A stretch of DNA of 64,000 bases, taken from positions 682,001 to 746,000 of the forward strand of contig NZ_JBGJKZ010000001.1 in the NCBI RefSeq assembly GCF_041359055.1, given 5' to 3'. Both the position numbers and the translations under genes were made by a program. Shown here one piece after another: positions 7,163 through 15,447 of this stretch. Below the pieces are notes generated by a model. It made no database searches and had not been told where the DNA came from. It was given only the letters and a program-made list of their open reading frames with translations. Within the stretch, counting starts at the first letter, position 1. Every line of letters starts with the position of its first letter. The DNA is from Paenalcaligenes hominis_A. GTDB lineage: Bacteria > Pseudomonadota > Gammaproteobacteria > Burkholderiales > Burkholderiaceae_B.

Positions 7163-8728
7163 TTATACGGTAGCGCTAGTGCTGGTGCTTGGCTCTAAGC
7201 CGAAGTCTTCTGCAAAATGGTTAAGCGCAGACAAGACAGGATAGGGCGTCATGCTACCCAAAGCGCATAGGGAGGCATGGGTTAAGGTATCGCATAAGTC
7301 GTGAAGTAAAACCACATTGGCTTCGGCGTCTTGTTTTTGGCGGATTTTAGCAATGGTTTCTACCCCGCGAGTGGACCCAATACGACAGGGGGTGCACTTA
7401 CCACAGGACTCGACCGCACAGAACTCCATGGCGTACTGTGCCATTTCTGCCATATCTACCTGTTGATCAAAGGCCACAATGCCTCCGTGCCCCACCATGG
7501 CGGAAATAGCGGCATAACTTTCGTAGTCGAGGGGCACGTCCCAATCGGACTCTGGTAAATAAGCACCCAGGGGGCCGCCGACTTGGACAGCGCGTAAATC
7601 TAGACCAGAAGCGCTGCCTGCACCATAGTCGTACAGTAATTCCCGCAAGGTTACCCCAAAGGCTTTTTCGACTAAGCCACCCTGTTTAAGGTTGCCTGTT
7701 AATTGAAAAGCTAGGGTGCCGCGCGAACGGCCCATGCCGTATTCTTTATAGTAGGCAGCGCCTTTAGCAAAAATAATAGGAATACTGGCTAGTGTGACCA
7801 CGTTGTTGACAACGGTAGGTTGGCCTAAAAAGCCCTGAAGTGCCGGTAGGGGCGGTTTAAAACGAATAACTCCCCGTTTGCCCTCAAGGCTTTCGAGTAA
7901 TGAGGTTTCCTCGCCACAAATATAGGCCCCCGCGCCTAGGCGAACCTCGAGATCAAACTGATAAGAAGAGCCTTGGATAGACTTGCCTAAATAGTTAGCG
8001 GCATAGGCGTTTTTAATGGCTTGTTGCAATACCTCGTAGGCCAGAGGGTATTCTGAGCGTAAGTAAATATAGCCTCGGGTTGCACCAACGCCCAACCCGG
8101 CAATGATCATGCCTTCAATTAAGCTGTAAGGGTCAGCTTCCATTAAAATACGGTCTGAAAACGTGCCAGAGTCACCTTCGTCGGCATTACAAACTATGTA
8201 TTTTTGGGACGCTGCGGCGTGCAATACGGTGTTCCATTTAATGCCCGTAGGAAAAGCAGCACCGCCGCGCCCACGTAAGCCGGATTCGGTGGTGGCGTCG
8301 ACGATGGCCTGAGGGCTGAGGGTTAAGGCTTGGGATAAGCCTTGCCAGCCACCATGGGCGGCATAGTCTTCGAGACACAAAGGATCTATATGACCAATAC
8401 GCCCAAAAGTAAGACGTTCTTGATTTTTTAAATAGGGAATTTGGGTGGTAAGACCATGACATAAAGGATGGTCGCCGCCATGAAGCCAGTTGGCTTCAAA
8501 CAAGCTGGCTATGTCTTTAGCATAAACAGGACCGTAGGCGATACGCCCCTTTGCAGTTTGGACCTCTATGAGGGGCTCAAGCCACAGCAAACCAAATGTG
8601 CCATTGCGCACGATTTCAATTGCTTGGTTTTGAGCTTGGGCTTGGGCTTTGATAAGAGGAATCAAGCTTTCTACGCCAGCTGCCACAGCAGCCGTGTCGC
8701 GCGGTATATAAAGACGAATGGGGTTCAT
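7163..8728 (-). CDS. fdsB: NAD-dependent formate dehydrogenase, flavin subunit beta
   Basis: A 521-residue NuoF-like subunit that passes electrons from formate to NAD+. Seen: an N-terminal thioredoxin-like extension (about 1-100, not present in NuoF), the GLRGRGGAAFPTG NAD/FMN motif at 150-162, GAGAYICGEETSLLES at 265-280, and the [4Fe-4S] ligands Cys442, Cys445, Cys448 and Cys488. Its start codon overlaps the fdsG stop (ATGA), so the two are translationally coupled. All cofactor residues are intact. Confidence 0.97.
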   Translation of the reverse strand: MNPIRLYIPRDTAAVAAGVESLIPLIKAQAQAQNQAIEIVRNGTFGLLWLEPLIEVQTAKGRIAYGPVYAKDIASLFEANWLHGGDHPLCHGLTTQIPYLKNQERLTFGRIGHIDPLCLEDYAAHGGWQGLSQALTLSPQAIVDATTESGLRGRGGAAFPTGIKWNTVLHAAASQKYIVCNADEGDSGTFSDRILMEADPYSLIEGMIIAGLGVGATRGYIYLRSEYPLAYEVLQQAIKNAYAANYLGKSIQGSSYQFDLEVRLGAGAYICGEETSLLESLEGKRGVIRFKPPLPALQGFLGQPTVVNNVVTLASIPIIFAKGAAYYKEYGMGRSRGTLAFQLTGNLKQGGLVEKAFGVTLRELLYDYGAGSASGLDLRAVQVGGPLGAYLPESDWDVPLDYESYAAISAMVGHGGIVAFDQQVDMAEMAQYAMEFCAVESCGKCTPCRIGSTRGVETIAKIRQKQDAEANVVLLHDLCDTLTHASLCALGSMTPYPVLSALNHFAEDFGLEPSTSTSATV

Positions 8729-9219
8729 GATTGCACTCCTTTTTCTTGGAGTTCTTGATTGAGTGTCTGCAGATTAAGATGTGCCACTGGTGTGCCATTA
8801 ATCATGGCGGCAGGGCCTTGCGAGCATAAGCCCAAGCAATAGACTGGCTCGAGTGAAACGTGCCCGTTTGAACTGGTCTGATGGAAATCACACCCCAATT
8901 GTTCTTTAACTTGGGTAATTAGATGGTTGGCACCACGCGCCTGACAGGATTCAGCACGACAGAGTTCAAGCAATACAGGAGCGGGGGGCTGGGTACGAAA
9001 ATGCGTATAAAAACTGATGACACCGTGTATTTCTGCACGAGAGCGGTTAATTGCTGTGCTAAGTAGGGGAACGATGGCAGCCGGTATGTAGCGTAATTGA
9101 TCTTGGATACTATGCAACAAAGGCAATAAGTTGCCTTCTTTGTGGGCGTGTTGATCTAGCGCATTTTGCAGTACCGTAGCTAGCTGTTCAGCAGTCAAAG
9201 CAGGGACAGGTATGGACAT
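8725..9219 (-). CDS. fdsG: NAD-dependent formate dehydrogenase, gamma subunit
   Basis: A 164-residue NuoE-like thioredoxin-fold subunit with one [2Fe-2S] cluster; ligands Cys87, Cys92, Cys128 and Cys132 are all present (CRAESC and CLGLC). It is the first gene of fdsGBA-fdhD-fdsD, divergent from the regulator gene at 9398. The shared gap carries two inverted repeats that probably control one or both sides. No strong Shine-Dalgarno is seen before the ATG, but the N terminus fits the family. Confidence 0.95.
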   Translation of the reverse strand: MSIPVPALTAEQLATVLQNALDQHAHKEGNLLPLLHSIQDQLRYIPAAIVPLLSTAINRSRAEIHGVISFYTHFRTQPPAPVLLELCRAESCQARGANHLITQVKEQLGCDFHQTSSNGHVSLEPVYCLGLCSQGPAAMINGTPVAHLNLQTLNQELQEKGVQS

Positions 9220-9310
9220 AGGCGTTTGGGTCTGCCTAGTGGCAGTCTCCTATATGATTAAGATTACATATTATTATGGGGGTGATTATGCTTAAATTTA
9301 CCCATATAGT

Positions 9311-9328
9311 GCTTATTAATCAATAAGC
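9311..9328. promoter_or_regulatory. Inverted repeat in the fdsG/regulator gap
   Basis: GCTTATT-AATC-AATAAGC, a perfect 7-bp dyad with a 4-bp centre, midway in the divergent gap. It is a candidate site for control of the fds operon. It is not an FNR box (TTATT instead of TTGAT). Confidence 0.45.
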
Positions 9329-9354
9329 TTGCCCGGGCAACAATAGCTTGTGTT

Positions 9355-9376
9355 AATATGTTATTCAGAACATATT
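9355..9376. promoter_or_regulatory. Perfect dyad before the ModE-like regulator gene
   Basis: AATATGTT and AACATATT form an exact 8-bp inverted repeat with a 6-bp spacer, ending 21 bp before ATG 9398. The layout (AT-rich arms, 6-bp centre) recalls ModE operators. Autoregulation is inferred. The dyad overlaps an in-frame GTG region at 9350, which argues against that codon as the start. Confidence 0.6.
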
Positions 9377-9397
9377 AGAAGGCCAATGGGGATTTTC

Positions 9398-10522
9398 ATG
9401 GATGAAAGCACAAAAGTCGTTGTGCAGGCACAGTGGTCTATTGCTGCAACGTCTACGTTAGACCTCAGTGCATTAATGCAGCTGTTGGCAGCCCTAGATA
9501 AAGTGGGCAACTTATCGGCTGCCGCCAAACTCACGCAATTATCCTATCGTCATGCTTGGGGTGTTATACGCCAAGCCGAGCAGGTGCTAGCTGTGACCTT
9601 AATTGAAACCTCTAGACGGCAGGGCAGCAAACTCACCGATTTTGCACGACAGCTTTTGCATCAATACCGCCTATCTGATCAAAAGATACGTGCATTTTTA
9701 CAAGAGCAGCAACAGGTCTTTAGTGCAGGTCTACACGATCTTTATAAAAAGCAGCAGGTATTACTGCGTCTCTATGCAAGTCATGGTTTTGCGGTAGAGG
9801 GGTTAATGCGCCAAAAACCAGACGAGCAGGTTCCGTCTATAGAGCTTAATTACCGCACCGGTATAGAGGCACTCGAAGCCCTCCAGCGGGGTGAATGTGA
9901 TGTTGCTGGTTTTGAAATTCCTACTGGGCATTATCAAGCCCCCACTTTAGCCATGTACAAACCGCTGCTTTCTCAGACCTCGTTGGCGCTGGCTTTTTTA
10001 GCACAGCGCAATGTGGGGTTGTTTGTACAAGCAGATAACCCTCTGGGTATTCATTCCATCGCCGATTTAATGCGTCCAGAGGTTCGCGTAGTGAATCGCC
10101 AAAAAGGCTCTGGCTCCAGAAACTTAATGGAATTAATGATTTCAGAACAAGGCTTAGATGCCGATTTAATTTTGAATTATGGTGCCACTGAATTCACCCA
10201 CATGGCGGTAGCAGCCCATGTAGCAAGTGGCATGGCAGATGTAGGCTTTGGTATTGAAACGGCAGCGCAGCGTTGTGGCTTAGACTTTATTTCCCTAGCA
10301 AAACAGCGGTATTTCTTTGCGTTTCACCAAGAGATGGTTAATAGTGCCATCATACAACAGTTTTTACAGCGCCTACGCAGCGCTGATTACCATCACTATA
10401 TGCAGCAATTGGCTGGGTATGAAGCCACAGGCATCGGTACCCTTTATACATTAGCCGATGCTTTTGGTGATGATTTTGATTTGACTACTCTACAGCACAC
10501 ACATGACTGGACGCATACTTAA
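9398..10522 (+). CDS. ModE-like HTH regulator with periplasmic-binding-like domain
   Basis: About 374 residues. The N-terminal part is a LysR/ModE-type winged helix (LLAALDKVGNLSAAAKLTQLSYRHAWGVIRQAE), the C-terminal part (about 110-370) a substrate-binding-protein-like domain of the PF12727 kind (NRQKGSGSRNLMELM, ASGMADVGFGIETAA), which suggests sensing of an oxyanion or pterin-related ligand. It is divergent from fdsGBACD and overlaps moaA by 20 bp, so it probably matches formate dehydrogenase and cofactor supply to molybdate or formate. Start: GTG 9350 and ATG 9386 are possible, but GGGG lies 6 nt before ATG 9398 and an operator-like dyad covers the earlier region. Confidence 0.82.
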   Translation: MDESTKVVVQAQWSIAATSTLDLSALMQLLAALDKVGNLSAAAKLTQLSYRHAWGVIRQAEQVLAVTLIETSRRQGSKLTDFARQLLHQYRLSDQKIRAFLQEQQQVFSAGLHDLYKKQQVLLRLYASHGFAVEGLMRQKPDEQVPSIELNYRTGIEALEALQRGECDVAGFEIPTGHYQAPTLAMYKPLLSQTSLALAFLAQRNVGLFVQADNPLGIHSIADLMRPEVRVVNRQKGSGSRNLMELMISEQGLDADLILNYGATEFTHMAVAAHVASGMADVGFGIETAAQRCGLDFISLAKQRYFFAFHQEMVNSAIIQQFLQRLRSADYHHYMQQLAGYEATGIGTLYTLADAFGDDFDLTTLQHTHDWTHT

Positions 10523-11600
10523 TACTTCTTCGACCTCTTTGGCTCCGGCTCGTCAGCCCACGGTGGTGGCTCACGAGGGAACGGGGCTGCGCGACCGTTT
10601 ACAGCGTCCTTTACGTGATTTACGTATTTCCGTAACAGACCGTTGTAATTTCCGTTGTACTTATTGTATGCCGCGCGAAGTGTTCGGTGCGGATCACGCT
10701 TTTTTACCTCAACAGCAATTACTGAGCTTTGAGGAAATTGTACGTGTAGCCAGCATAGCAGTACAAATGGGGGTACAAAAAATTCGTCTCACTGGGGGCG
10801 AGCCCTTATTGCGTAAACACATAGAAAATTTAATTGCTTTGTTGGCGCAGTTACGCACTCCAGATGGTCAGCCTGTAGAGCTCGCCATGACAACCAATGC
10901 GACCTTGTTAGCTCAAAAAGCCCAAGCATTGAAAGAGGCGGGTTTGCACCGTGTCACAGTCAGTTTAGATGCGCTGGATAGTGCTCGTTTTACGCAGCTT
11001 AGCGATAGTCAAGTCGCGGTTGAGCGCGTTTTGGCTGGCATAGAAAAAGCGGCCGAGGTTGGCTTAGCGCCCGTTAAGGTCAACATGGTTGTGCGTAAAG
11101 GCATCAACGATGATCAAATTGTCCCCATGGCGCGTTACTTTAAAGGTCGTGGTCATGCTCTACGTTTTATTGAATACATGGATGTAGGAAATACCAACGG
11201 TTGGAATATGGCTGAGGTCATCACAGGCGCTCAAATTGTAGAGCAACTAGCGCAAGAGTTTGATATCGAAGCGGTGGCCGCCGATTATTACGGTGAAGTG
11301 GCTGACCGGTATCGCTATGTAGACGGCAGTGGCGAATTCGGTATTATCACTAGCGTTTCCAATCCTTTCTGTGGCGACTGTACCCGGATGCGTTTATCTC
11401 CCGAGGGGCAATTCTTTTTGTGCTTATTTGCTAGTCGCGGTTACGACGTTCGCAGCTTATTGCGCAGTAACGCAACGGATAACGAGATTGCCGCGCACCT
11501 CATGGAGGTCTGGCATGGTCGTGGCGATCGTTATTCCGAGCTCCGCGGTCAAAACCAAGCCCCACGAGAAAAAATAGAAATGAGCTACATAGGTGGCTAA
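10503..11600 (+). CDS. moaA: GTP 3',8-cyclase MoaA
   Basis: A 365-residue radical-SAM enzyme that turns GTP into 3',8-cyclo-GTP, the first step of molybdenum cofactor synthesis. Seen: the SAM-cluster motif CNFRCTYC, the SAM-binding TGGEPLLR, the C-terminal [4Fe-4S] region NPFCGDCTRMRLSPEG with a third Cys in FLCLFA, and the conserved C-terminal Gly-Gly. An N-terminal extension of about 30 residues precedes LRDRLQRPLRDLRIS. The start lies 20 bp inside the regulator gene, and the stop overlaps the mobA start (TAATG), so the three genes form an operon. Confidence 0.96.
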   Translation: MTGRILNTSSTSLAPARQPTVVAHEGTGLRDRLQRPLRDLRISVTDRCNFRCTYCMPREVFGADHAFLPQQQLLSFEEIVRVASIAVQMGVQKIRLTGGEPLLRKHIENLIALLAQLRTPDGQPVELAMTTNATLLAQKAQALKEAGLHRVTVSLDALDSARFTQLSDSQVAVERVLAGIEKAAEVGLAPVKVNMVVRKGINDDQIVPMARYFKGRGHALRFIEYMDVGNTNGWNMAEVITGAQIVEQLAQEFDIEAVAADYYGEVADRYRYVDGSGEFGIITSVSNPFCGDCTRMRLSPEGQFFLCLFASRGYDVRSLLRSNATDNEIAAHLMEVWHGRGDRYSELRGQNQAPREKIEMSYIGG

Positions 11601-12223
11601 TGCCTAAAAAAGAGCTAACAGGTGCTATTTTGACGGGTGGTCAAGCGCGTCGTCTCCAAGAGCTTGGCTCTATTGATAAAGGTTTGGTGGAGTTACAAGG
11701 CAAACCTTTAGTGGCTTGGGTGCACCACTGTTTAACCGCATTTTGTCAGTCACCTCTTTTAATTAGTGCAAATCGAAACCAAGCCGATTATGCCACCTAT
11801 GGCACCGTGGTGGCTGACCCAGCTATGCTTGAACCTTATCAAGGGCCATTAGCTGGGCTTTGGGCGTTATTAGAGCAATGTGAAACAGAGTGGCTAATGG
11901 TGCTACCGGTAGATACTCCTTTTATACGCCCGCCCTTATTACAGACACTTTGGGATGCTCGTCTAGCTGAGCCCAAGCGCACTCTGTTTTATATGCAGCA
12001 TGAACGTTCTTACCCGTTATGCTTGTTAGCTCATCGCTCGTCACTAGCAATATTAAAAGCCGATGTGTTGGCAGGCGAGCGTCGCGTGCAAGGGTGGTTA
12101 CAAAAGCATCAAGCAGTAGCGGTTACTATGCAGCAGTATGCGGCTTCGCACTTTTTTAATATTAATACCCCAGCTGATATACAAAGCGCCCAATTAAGGG
12201 CGCTTGATATGAAAGTGGACTAA
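11600..12223 (+). CDS. mobA: Molybdenum cofactor guanylyltransferase MobA
   Basis: A 207-residue nucleotidyltransferase that adds GMP to Mo-molybdopterin, giving the bis-MGD form that FdsA uses. Seen: GAILTGGQARRLQ with DKGLVELQGKPL (GTP-binding loop and Lys) and VLPVDTPF (metal-binding Asp). The second residue of the usual LAGG is Thr here, a mild change. It is coupled to moaA by a 1-bp overlap and converges with moeA with a 4-bp overlap. Confidence 0.93.
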   Translation: MPKKELTGAILTGGQARRLQELGSIDKGLVELQGKPLVAWVHHCLTAFCQSPLLISANRNQADYATYGTVVADPAMLEPYQGPLAGLWALLEQCETEWLMVLPVDTPFIRPPLLQTLWDARLAEPKRTLFYMQHERSYPLCLLAHRSSLAILKADVLAGERRVQGWLQKHQAVAVTMQQYAASHFFNINTPADIQSAQLRALDMKVD

Positions 12224-13425
12224 TAGCCCCAGTGTTTTAGGTCGTAATAGGCTACCGTTGTGCCTAGCCCAGCCTCTTGCTCTGCTGGAATGCGTGCAAG
12301 GCCTGTGGACCAAGCTAAAGAGCTAATAATAGCCGAGCCTTGTTGGGCATGGGGGGTTAAGTATAAAAAACCATCCGCATCAGGACGAGCTTGAACCCGA
12401 ATAAATTCTTCGCGCCACCCATAAAATACGGTGTTGCTGTCTAGTTTGCCATAGAGCACCTGTGGCATAGCATGACGGCGACCTTGAATAATACGAATCA
12501 TGGGTGAGACCATCAGTGTAAACACCGCAAACGAAGAAACGGGATTGCCTGGTAGCCCTACAATGGGAGTTTGACCAATATGAGCCAGAGCAACGGGTTT
12601 GCCTGGCTTCATGCGCACTTTCCATAAGTTCATTTCGCCGCCCAATTGCTCAATGGCTGGCTTCACCAAGTCTTTATCCCCAACCGAAACCCCGCCCACG
12701 GTTAAGACCAAATCGCACTCCTCGCTAAGTTGAGTTAATGCTGCTTGGATGGCTTCTAAGGTGTCTTTGGCGTGCAAAACAAGATGAACTTTGGCGTTAA
12801 GCTGTTGCACTAAGGCAGCTAGCATCGGTGCGTTAGAGTTGTAGATTTGTCCTTCTTTGAGGGGCTGCCCTGGCTCAGTGAGCTCATCGCCAGTCGTAAG
12901 AATGCCGATTTTAGGAATGGGGTATACCTCAATCTCAGTAATGCCCTGTGAGGCAAGCATAGCAATATGACCACTGTTAATGGTTTCGCCTTTGAGAAGG
13001 ATCGTTTTCCCTTGACCCATGTCCTCACCACGATAGCGCACGTTCACGCCTTGGGCGGGAGCGGTTTGAATCTGGACCACGTCGTCTGACTCAGTACAGT
13101 TTTCTTGTATAACCACGGTATCTGCGCCAGCAGGCATTAAGCTGCCAGTAAAAAGACGGATGGCCTTGCCGGCTTGGAGTGGTTCAGGGATATCGCCCGC
13201 ATAGCACCGTTGCTGAATCGCTAAGCCTACGCCTTCTTGGTAGTCTGCAAACCGAATGGCATAGCCGTCCATGGCGCTATTATCTGCTGGGGGGATGTCA
13301 ATAGAAGCCTGAACCGTATCGGCTACTATACGTCCTAAAGCAGAATGTACCGGAATACGCTCAGTGCGTGTGGGACGAACAGCCGCTTGGATAAGGCGGT
13401 CTTGAGCGGTATCAAAGTCGAGCAT
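12220..13425 (-). CDS. moeA: Molybdopterin molybdenumtransferase MoeA
   Basis: A 401-residue enzyme that inserts molybdate into adenylylated molybdopterin. Seen: DNSAMDGYA, the GVSVGDKDLV active-site loop, MKPGKPVALA and LPGNPVSSF, all standard for MoeA domains I-III. It is the last gene of the leftward moaC-moaD-moaE-moaB-moeA operon, 23 bp after moaB. Length is normal and no key motif is missing. Confidence 0.96.
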   Translation of the reverse strand: MLDFDTAQDRLIQAAVRPTRTERIPVHSALGRIVADTVQASIDIPPADNSAMDGYAIRFADYQEGVGLAIQQRCYAGDIPEPLQAGKAIRLFTGSLMPAGADTVVIQENCTESDDVVQIQTAPAQGVNVRYRGEDMGQGKTILLKGETINSGHIAMLASQGITEIEVYPIPKIGILTTGDELTEPGQPLKEGQIYNSNAPMLAALVQQLNAKVHLVLHAKDTLEAIQAALTQLSEECDLVLTVGGVSVGDKDLVKPAIEQLGGEMNLWKVRMKPGKPVALAHIGQTPIVGLPGNPVSSFAVFTLMVSPMIRIIQGRRHAMPQVLYGKLDSNTVFYGWREEFIRVQARPDADGFLYLTPHAQQGSAIISSLAWSTGLARIPAEQEAGLGTTVAYYDLKHWGY

Positions 13426-13448
13426 AATAACCCTTTTTAGAAAGCAGT

Positions 13449-13946
13449 TTAGGATTTGGTAGCACAGTGATCAGCAAAATTACAGGGGGTATGCTGGCTG
13501 TTTAGTTGGTCACGGATAAGACGGGTCCAAGCCAAACGGCAGGCATTGGTGGATCCGGGCAAGCAAAAAATAACAGTTTGATTAGCTAACCCCGCGCAAG
13601 CGTCTGACTGCATGGCTGAGCTGCCGATGTCTTCGAAAGACAACTGACGAAAATGCTCACCAAAACCAGTAATGGTTTGATCAAAAAGTGGCTGTAATGC
13701 GGCAATGGTATTTTTTTCTGGGCCGTAGCCTGTGCCGCCATTGGTGATAATGACATGAATGCGAGGATCGGCGATCCAACTACTGATGATCTTGCGTAGT
13801 GCATAGATATTGGCGGGGCTAACTGTGCGCTCTAAACAGAGGTGACCAGCACGTTGTAGTTGATCGACTAAATAGTCGCCAGAGGTGTCATTGGCAGCCG
13901 TGCGTGAATTAGAAATAGTTAATACAGCACAATTTAGTTTAATCAT
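13449..13946 (-). CDS. moaB: MoaB-type molybdopterin-binding protein with altered active site
   Basis: A 165-residue protein of the MoaB/MogA family (molybdopterin adenylylation). Upstream in-frame codons continue into moaE, but ATG 13946, overlapping the moaE stop by 8 bp, gives the family's usual MIKLNCAVLTISNSR start. The C-terminal FCLPGSTNACRLAW block is typical. The catalytic loop is not: family members read GGTG, three residues, then RD and a later EA, while here GGTGYGPEKNTIAAL puts Lys78 and Ala82 at the acidic positions. A complete MogA is encoded at 52771-53394, so this copy may be structural, regulatory or decaying. Confidence 0.85.
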   Translation of the reverse strand: MIKLNCAVLTISNSRTAANDTSGDYLVDQLQRAGHLCLERTVSPANIYALRKIISSWIADPRIHVIITNGGTGYGPEKNTIAALQPLFDQTITGFGEHFRQLSFEDIGSSAMQSDACAGLANQTVIFCLPGSTNACRLAWTRLIRDQLNSQHTPCNFADHCATKS

Positions 13947-14400
13947 GGGATTCCCATTCAGCCGTTTTGAGAGCATCCGCCTCGCGTTGTTGTACCCAAA
14001 ACTTTTCACCTGATTGAAGTTTTTCTCGTTTCCAAAAAGGAGCGCGCGTTTTAAGGGCATCAATAATGTATTCACCTGCTGCAAAAGCATCGCCACGATG
14101 AATGCTTGTGACGCCAACAAACACAATTTGTTCACCTAAATGCATTTCACCCACACGATGAACCACGCAATAGTCTAGAATATCCCAGCGTTGTTTAGCG
14201 TATTCGCAAATATCGGTGATCTCTCGCTCGCACATACCTGGGTAGTGCTCTAGAAATAGCGTTTCGGTGGGGGCGTCTGGGTTAAAATCGCGTACATAGC
14301 CCATAAAGCTTAATAACGCACCCGCATGGCCTTGGTGGGCCTGATGCAAGTCAGCAATGAGCTGGGCTGCGTCAAAGTCGTGCTCTTGAACGATAACCAT
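13939..14400 (-). CDS. moaE: Molybdopterin synthase catalytic subunit MoaE
   Basis: A 153-residue large subunit that, with MoaD, adds two sulfurs to cyclic pyranopterin monophosphate. Seen: GALLSFMGYVRD, LFLEHYPGMCE, HRVGEMHLGEQIVFVGV and the RAPFWKREK stretch with the catalytic lysine. The frame runs up to 14424, but a GGAGG overlapping the moaD stop, followed by ATG 14400, gives MVIVQEHDFD, the normal family start. Confidence 0.95.
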   Translation of the reverse strand: MVIVQEHDFDAAQLIADLHQAHQGHAGALLSFMGYVRDFNPDAPTETLFLEHYPGMCEREITDICEYAKQRWDILDYCVVHRVGEMHLGEQIVFVGVTSIHRGDAFAAGEYIIDALKTRAPFWKREKLQSGEKFWVQQREADALKTAEWESHD

Positions 14401-14401
14401 A

Positions 14402-14656
14402 TTAGCCTCCGGTAACAGGTTCAAAAACGGCTACTTCGTCGCCGGGGTTAATGGTGGCATCATGCTCTACATGATATTGGTTAATAGCAATTTTTAACCG
14501 CGATTGTAAAGGAGCCAGCACAGGATATGTGCTAACAACCTGTGCTAGCCACGAGCTAACCGCAATAGGCTGCTCTAGAGGCCAGCTTTCTTGGCGCTTT
14601 TGGGTTAGCTCAGCAACTTGAGCAAAATATAAAACATCTATAGTTGAAGTGGGCAT
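14402..14656 (-). CDS. moaD: Molybdopterin synthase sulfur carrier MoaD
   Basis: An 84-residue ubiquitin-fold protein ending in VTGG, the C-terminal Gly-Gly that is thiocarboxylated and donates sulfur to MoaE. It starts with IDVLYFAQVAELT and contains INPGDEVAVFEPVTGG, typical of MoaD. Its stop codon directly precedes the moaE start, so the two subunits are translated in step. No moeB-like activating enzyme is in the window. Confidence 0.94.
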   Translation of the reverse strand: MPTSTIDVLYFAQVAELTQKRQESWPLEQPIAVSSWLAQVVSTYPVLAPLQSRLKIAINQYHVEHDATINPGDEVAVFEPVTGG

Positions 14657-14693
14657 GAGAATTCCTTGAGAGATAAACCGAATGATCTAGGGA

Positions 14694-15197
14694 TTAGGCG
14701 TTTGCTTCCCATATACCTGATTTACCCCCGGACTTGCGCAATAAACGCGTGTCTTCAATAACAATACCTTTGTCAGCGGCTTTGCACATATCGTAAATGG
14801 TGAGTGCAGCAACGCTGGCGGCCATCATGGCTTCCATTTCCACACCAGTGGTATAGGCGCAGCGACAGGTGGCGAAAATATGCAGTAAATGGTGCTCAGG
14901 GTCGAGTTCAAAATCGATGCCAACAAAGTCTAAGGCCAAGGTATGGCACAAGGGGATCAAGTTGGCGCAGCGTTTGGCGGCTTGAATGCCAGCAATACGA
15001 GCTGTGTTTAAGACCTCGCCTTTGGCGTTGTCTTGGGCGGTGAGTAATTGATAGGCCCCCGCGCTGAGGCGCACGGTGCTGCGAGCAATTGCCTCACGAG
15101 CGCTGCGCGTTTTGTGGCTGACATCCACCATGCGGACTTGGCCGCTCTGATCTAAGTGGGTCAGAGTTAAATCGGAATCTGTGATTTTGAAGCCCAT
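14694..15197 (-). CDS. moaC: Cyclic pyranopterin monophosphate synthase MoaC
   Basis: A 167-residue enzyme that converts the MoaA product to cyclic pyranopterin monophosphate. Seen: MVDVSHKTRSAREA, IAGIQAAKRCANLIPLCH, the EMEAM stretch and YDMCKAADKGIVIEDTRLL with the active-site Asp and Lys. It is the first gene of the leftward moaCDEB-moeA operon, 37 bp before moaD. Upstream (15198-15447) I see no molybdenum-cofactor riboswitch. Confidence 0.96.
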   Translation of the reverse strand: MGFKITDSDLTLTHLDQSGQVRMVDVSHKTRSAREAIARSTVRLSAGAYQLLTAQDNAKGEVLNTARIAGIQAAKRCANLIPLCHTLALDFVGIDFELDPEHHLLHIFATCRCAYTTGVEMEAMMAASVAALTIYDMCKAADKGIVIEDTRLLRKSGGKSGIWEANA

Positions 15198-15447
15198 GAG
15201 TCTCTCTGTAGGTTGAGTTCTAGACTAGCCAAATTAGGCTAAGCCAATAGCTGCTCTATTATACCCATGCCATGGCGGTTCAACATAAAAGCCCCTAAGG
15301 GCACCAACGAGTTTGTAATGCAATGATGGGACTGCATAGTTTTTAAGCCGTTGACCAGTCTTTACTTTTTCTGCTCGGGTGCATTGCCGTGTGAGGGTAC
15401 TATCCATTAGTATGACATGACAAAGCTCATTTTATTTAGGAGGAACT

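Noticed and set aside
9311..9328. FNR box upstream of fdsG
   Set aside because: The arms are TTATT/AATAA; the G and C that FNR needs are missing.
15198..15447. Molybdenum-cofactor riboswitch between moaC and the peroxiredoxin gene
   Set aside because: No long paired structure is visible and the known class is mainly found in other groups.
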